From positions 2,294,001-2,358,000 of the forward strand of contig NZ_CP060398.1 in the NCBI RefSeq assembly GCF_015840915.1: DNA of 64,000 nucleotides, written 5' to 3'. The DNA is from Synechococcus sp. CBW1002. GTDB taxonomy: Bacteria > Cyanobacteriota > Cyanobacteriia > PCC-6307 > Cyanobiaceae. The notes under the pieces were generated by a model. The model had not been told where the DNA came from. It searched no databases and worked only from the letters and a program-made list of their open reading frames with translations. The translations under genes were made by a program, and so were the position numbers. Below, piece by piece: positions 58,626 to 64,000 of the stretch; the stretch's first letter is position 1; each line of letters opens with the position of its first letter.

Positions 58626-58802
58626 TCAGGAGGGGGGTGGACGCAGGGCCTGCGCCCAGCCCACCAGCAGCACCACCAGCAGCAAGGCCACCCAGAACCA
58701 CAACCGCGGTGGCGAGCTGATGATGGCAATCACCAGCAGCACCAGGGCAATCCAGGGGGCGGGTTGGCGCCAGGGCGCCAACCATCGATCACGGTGGTTC
58801 AT
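58626..58802 (-). CDS. 58-residue two-helix membrane protein (AaeX-like position)
   Basis: A short ORF of 58 residues starts with MNHRDRWLAPWRQP and has two hydrophobic segments (WIALVLLVIAIISS and LWFWVALLLVVLLVGWAQAL) and a Pro-rich end. Its TGA is immediately followed by the FUSC ATG, which supports it being a real gene. In Enterobacteria, AaeX (DUF1656) is a similarly tiny membrane protein beside AaeA and AaeB; the position and size here suggest an analogue, although the sequence need not be homologous. Confidence 0.7.
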   Translation of the reverse strand: MNHRDRWLAPWRQPAPWIALVLLVIAIISSPPRLWFWVALLLVVLLVGWAQALRPPPS

Positions 58803-58832
58803 CGGTTGGCACGCTTCATCGGTAGACCCCTC

Positions 58833-59993
58833 TCATCGCTCCGCCCCCCCCAGCCAGCGGAGGAACGGCAACACGAAACTCACCAGAGAACGGCGCTCCA
58901 CCTCCACCTTGGCCTTGGCGGGCGTGCCGTTCTCCAGGGGCAGATCGGGGCCCTGACCGCTGCTCCAGCGCAGGCCACTGGGGGTGGCGGCGGCTTCCAG
59001 CGCCACGGTGACCAGTTGCACCGGAGCGGTGATCTTGTCGGTTGCGGTGGCCAGGGGATCGCCACCTTCGCCGACGGCGGCCTGACGGCTGCGGGCGATC
59101 AGGCTCTCGGCCAGCTCGGGATCACCCACGGCCCGGCTCACCTCCGCCAGGTCGGCCGTGGCGGGTGAAATGGCCAGGATGCGCCCCTCCAGTGAGCCGA
59201 AGCGCTGGGAGGTTCCTCCGTAACGATCGCGCGTCTGCAGGAGGGGATCGAGCTGAATCGCCGCTCCCGGGCGCAGCCTCACGGCGTCGGCATCACTGAA
59301 CAGGGCCGTGGCCAGGCGAGGCCGGCTTTCCTCCCGGGGGCCGGGCCCGAGGGTGCCCAGCCGCTGTCCCGGCAGAACCGCCTGGCCCGGACTCACCGAC
59401 AGACTCAGCAGCCGGCCGGAGCGGGGTGCCAGCACATCCTGGCCCTCCCGCTGGGCCTCCAGTTCGGCGCGACTGGCATCGATCTGGGCCAATTGCGCCT
59501 CCAGGGCCTTGATCTGGCTCTGGTTGCGGAGATAGAGGTCCTGCGCTCCCACCCACAGGGGGCTGTAACGGGGGATGACCTCCTCGCGGCGCAGGTTCTC
59601 CAGGGCCTGCAGTTGCTTCAGCACCGGCTGATTCGACGTGCGAAGGGCCGCGATCTGGGCACGAATCGCCTCCTGCTGGCGGGTGAGCGCCTCTCCCTGG
59701 CGGACCAGGGCATTGGGATTGGGTCCTACCGCACCCGCACCCGCCGCCGCCTGGTCCAACCGACTCAGACTGGCCAGCAGATCACCCCGCTGCACCACAT
59801 CACCGATGCGCCGATGCAGTTGCTGCACCTGGCCCGGTGACCGTGCATAAAATCCCGATCGGCTTTCGGGTTGGAGCAGCACGGCACTGCCCTCGACCTT
59901 CACCGCTACAGCCGGTGACAGAGCCCAAGCACCCGTCAATCCGGTCACCAGGGCCATCGGCAACAGACGTGGGGCACAATCCAAGCTGGCCAT
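58833..59993 (-). CDS. HlyD-family membrane fusion protein
   Basis: The 386-residue periplasmic adaptor has one N-terminal membrane helix (LPMALVTGLTGAWALSPAVAV), a biotinyl-lipoyl half-motif (GFYARSPGQVQQLHRRIGDVVQRGDLLASL), a long coiled coil at residues ~90-185 and the second lipoyl half and beta-barrel (VLAPRSGRLLSLSVSPGQAVLPGQRLGTLG). It would join the inner-membrane FUSC permease to a TolC channel. The 30-base gap to the small membrane protein and divergence from the TolC-like gene support a tripartite unit. The ATG at 59993 is chosen; a TTG at 60017 is in frame. Confidence 0.9.
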   Translation of the reverse strand: MASLDCAPRLLPMALVTGLTGAWALSPAVAVKVEGSAVLLQPESRSGFYARSPGQVQQLHRRIGDVVQRGDLLASLSRLDQAAAGAGAVGPNPNALVRQGEALTRQQEAIRAQIAALRTSNQPVLKQLQALENLRREEVIPRYSPLWVGAQDLYLRNQSQIKALEAQLAQIDASRAELEAQREGQDVLAPRSGRLLSLSVSPGQAVLPGQRLGTLGPGPREESRPRLATALFSDADAVRLRPGAAIQLDPLLQTRDRYGGTSQRFGSLEGRILAISPATADLAEVSRAVGDPELAESLIARSRQAAVGEGGDPLATATDKITAPVQLVTVALEAAATPSGLRWSSGQGPDLPLENGTPAKAKVEVERRSLVSFVLPFLRWLGGAER

Positions 59994-60052
59994 CACGCCT
60001 GGCGTTACTGCAATCAATCAACCTTATCTACTTTAGGCTCTGCCAAATTTCC

Positions 60053-61546
60053 TTGGTTCAGGGTTTGGGTCGCCGGTTCGGTTGGTTGGGCACGTTCGCG
60101 ATCCTGACCCAGGGCCTTGCCTCCGGTCTTCTTCCCTGCTGGGCTGCCGCCCCGATCGACACGTCTGCAACGGATTCCCTCCTGACCCTCAGCCGGCAGC
60201 AGGCCCTGGAGCTGGGGCTGGGACGGTCGTTGAGCCTGCGCAGTCAGGTGATCACGGTGGAGGAAAATCAGGCCCTGGTTGGGCTGGCCCGCTCCCGTTT
60301 TCTGCCCAAGCTCGACCTGGTCGCCCTCGGGACCTTTGCCCAGGTCAACACCAACATCGGCTTCATTTCCAACCTGCCCACCATCGGTGATCTGAATCTC
60401 AACCTCGGCACCGACAGTTCAGCGCTGATCAACAACACATTTGTGAATCTGGGGCTGATCCTGCGGGTGCCCCTGCTCGATTTCAGCCGCAGCCCGATCC
60501 AGCAGGCCGCCAGGGCCGATCTGGAGGCCGCCCGGTCCGAGCAGGCGGAACAGCAACGTGTCGCTCGCTTCGAGATCCTCAGCCGCTACCTCTCGGCCCA
60601 GGTAACCGCTGCCCAGATTCCCGTGTGGGAAAGCTCCCTGACCGTGTCCCAGAGGTTGCTGCGCGACGTGAACGCGATCCGGCGCGAAGGTCTGGCGCCC
60701 CGCATCGACACGTTTCAGGCCGAAGCCCTGATCCAGTCCGACCTGCAGGGGCTTGCGGAAGCCCAGGCCCAGCACACGATTGCCCTGAGCGCCCTGGCCC
60801 GGCTTCTGAATCTGCCGGCCGCAACCCGGATTCAGCCCAGCGACCCGCTGCAGCCCGACCCAGCCTGGCAACCCACCCTGGACGAGAGCCTGCGGCAAGC
60901 CCTGGCCCAGCGGCCGGCCCTGGAAAGCCTGGAACACCGGCGTCAGGCGCAGGAGGCCAAGGTGCAGCTGGCCCGGGCCGGCCGATTGCCGACCGTGGGA
61001 CTGCTTCTGGGTGGAGGCATCAGCGGAGATTGGCTGGACATCCCCGGCGCGAGCGCCACCTCCAGCCTCAACAGTGGCCGTGGCAGTAGCCGTAGCAATG
61101 GCCGTGGCCTTGGGGTCAACCTGCCGACCGCCACCACCAGCGGCAGCGCCTCGGGCAGCTTCACCGACTGGGGCGCCGCCATCACCGTGCGCCAGCCCCT
61201 CTACGACGGCGGCCAGAGCCGCGACACGATCGCCCTGGCCCGCCGCCAGCTCGCCCAGGCCGAGATCGCCATCGAGCAGGCCCAGCAGGCGATCATCCAG
61301 AGCGTGGAAACTTGGTACGCCACCCACCAGGCCGCCGCTGCCCAGTCCGTTGCGGCCCGAGCAGCGATCACCGCTGGCCAGCGGTCCGTGGATGATGCAC
61401 GGCTGCGCTACCGGGCCGGTCTGGCCCCGATCACGGAGGTGTTGATCGCGCAGCGGAACCTGCAGCTGGCCCGCTCCGCCGAGGCGACCGCCATCTACCG
61501 GTGGAATCTGAGCCGGGCTGCCCTGGAACTGGAGACCGGCCTCTGA
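60053..61546 (+). CDS. TolC-like outer membrane efflux protein
   Basis: The 497-residue protein has a signal peptide (GWLGTFAILTQGLASGLLPCWAAA) and the OEP repeat pattern: two homologous halves with long amphipathic helices (TLSRQQALELGLGRSLSLRSQ; ARADLEAARSEQAEQQRVARFEIL; LDESLRQALAQRPALESLEHRRQAQEAKVQLARAG; IAIEQAQQAIIQSVETWYAT). A Ser/Gly-rich insert (about residues 335-380) lies in the second half. The start is a TTG at 60053 or 60065; no ATG is near the signal peptide. It would provide the outer-membrane channel for the divergent HlyD/FUSC set. Confidence 0.88.
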   Translation: MVQGLGRRFGWLGTFAILTQGLASGLLPCWAAAPIDTSATDSLLTLSRQQALELGLGRSLSLRSQVITVEENQALVGLARSRFLPKLDLVALGTFAQVNTNIGFISNLPTIGDLNLNLGTDSSALINNTFVNLGLILRVPLLDFSRSPIQQAARADLEAARSEQAEQQRVARFEILSRYLSAQVTAAQIPVWESSLTVSQRLLRDVNAIRREGLAPRIDTFQAEALIQSDLQGLAEAQAQHTIALSALARLLNLPAATRIQPSDPLQPDPAWQPTLDESLRQALAQRPALESLEHRRQAQEAKVQLARAGRLPTVGLLLGGGISGDWLDIPGASATSSLNSGRGSSRSNGRGLGVNLPTATTSGSASGSFTDWGAAITVRQPLYDGGQSRDTIALARRQLAQAEIAIEQAQQAIIQSVETWYATHQAAAAQSVAARAAITAGQRSVDDARLRYRAGLAPITEVLIAQRNLQLARSAEATAIYRWNLSRAALELETGL

Positions 61547-61569
61547 GGCAGGCTGATCAGGGCCTGTCC

Positions 61570-62135
61570 CTAACCGAACCGCAGCAGGTCGGGCCCCGCC
61601 AGCTCTGGACGTTCCCCCCGCAGCAGCGGCTCGAGACAGGCGCGGATCCGCTCGGCGGAGGGCGGGCAGCCGGGCAGGAAGACATCCACCGGGATCACCT
61701 CGTGCAGCGGCAGCACCCGCTCCAGCAGCTCCGGCACGATGCCGGGAGCATGGGGATGCTGAGCTCCCTGGTCGGCCAGCTCCAGGTAACCGCGATCCAG
61801 CACGCTCTGGCGGCTGCCGCCATCCACCTCGGCCCAGAGGTTGCGCAACGCCGGCACGTTGCCGGTCACCGCGCAGTCGCCGAAGGAGATCACCAGGCGG
61901 GTGCGCTGGCGCAGCTGCAGGGCCAGCTCGAGATTGTCGGCATTGGCCACGGCCCCCTCCACCAGACAGACATCCACCTGCTCGGGATAGGTCTTGATGT
62001 CGCTGGCCACCGGCGAGAACACGATGTCCACGTGCCTGGCGAGTTCGAACAGCCACTCGTCAAGATCGAGAAACGACATGTGGCAGCCGCTGCAGCCGGC
62101 CAGCCACACGGTGGCGAATCTCAACTTGGGGGCGG

Positions 62136-62139
<4 letters not shown>
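61570..62139 (-). CDS. hoxY: Bidirectional NiFe hydrogenase small subunit
   Basis: HoxY carries the proximal 4Fe-4S cluster that wires HoxH to the diaphorase part. The 189-residue protein has [10 protein letters not shown] (Cys16, Cys19), [13 protein letters not shown] and [13 protein letters not shown] for the remaining ligands, as in other hox small subunits. The start is GTG at 62139, overlapping the hoxU stop in GTGA; this coupling decides the start. The hox run stops here: the next gene in the same direction is the efflux adaptor, with the TolC-like gene on the other strand between. Confidence 0.95.

Positions 62140-64000
<1,861 letters not shown>

Overview
The window looks like chromosomal DNA of a GC-rich picocyanobacterium of the Cyanobium / freshwater-estuarine Synechococcus type (inference). 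Supporting markers are lycopene beta-cyclase, GGPP synthase, a ferredoxin-NADP reductase carrying a phycobilisome-linker-like N-terminal domain, the SasA clock kinase, the G6PDH/OpcA pair, a BciB-type chlorophyllide vinyl reductase, a group 2 sigma factor and a bidirectional Hox hydrogenase. Hox is absent from most open-ocean picocyanobacteria, which favours a freshwater or brackish relative. Genes are packed tightly, with many ATGA/GTGA/TTGA start-stop overlaps and frequent GTG or TTG starts. I see no insertion sequence, prophage, CRISPR array or rRNA; one tRNA-Glu is present.

Layout. 1-9.3 kb: a partial gene, a DUF39 homocysteine-biosynthesis protein, gyrA, crtL, a GH57 branching enzyme, a NYN-domain protein and leuA. 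9.4-15.1 kb: an orphan sugar-ABC permease, a small coiled-coil membrane protein, a PGM1-related ATP-grasp peptide ligase, a TTG-start membrane protein with a J-like HPD motif, and a PgpH-type HD phosphodiesterase. 15.2-19.1 kb: a forward series folD, crtE, DUF212 phosphatase and RecD-like helicase. 19.2-25.3 kb: a reverse run zwf-opcA-cobB-acyP-phosphatase-GAP protein. 25.5-30.3 kb: petH, an SRPBCC protein, tRNA-Glu, sasA and two small cyanobacterial proteins. 30.3-42.8 kb: pepN, a GHL10 hydrolase overlapping prs, an LCP protein, bciB-malQ, a RodZ-like protein coupled to rluB, and the sigma factor. 42.8-51.9 kb: a 15-bp tandem repeat, a membrane protein, an ABC1 kinase, then a forward series from a decarboxylase-cbiT pair through cdsA, a PAP/fibrillin protein, a 2OG-type oxygenase and a sugar-kinase-like protein to a DOMON-like protein. 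51.9-54.4 kb: a cluster of little-understood small genes including a predicted cytosolic trypsin-like protease with two zinc ribbons, a YbjN-like and a TerB-like protein.

54.4-64 kb is the most notable part. hoxF-hoxU-hoxY (right) and hoxH-hoxW-hypA (left) lie on the same strand but are separated by a tripartite efflux cassette. The cassette holds a membrane-fusion protein, a 58-residue two-helix membrane protein, a FUSC-family permease and a K+-channel-like protein on the hox strand, plus a TolC-like outer-membrane protein on the opposite strand. The membrane-fusion / tiny membrane protein / FUSC set resembles the composition of the AaeA/AaeX/AaeB aromatic-acid efflux system. The hydrogenase large subunit and its protease may depend on transcription from this cassette or on a promoter of their own.
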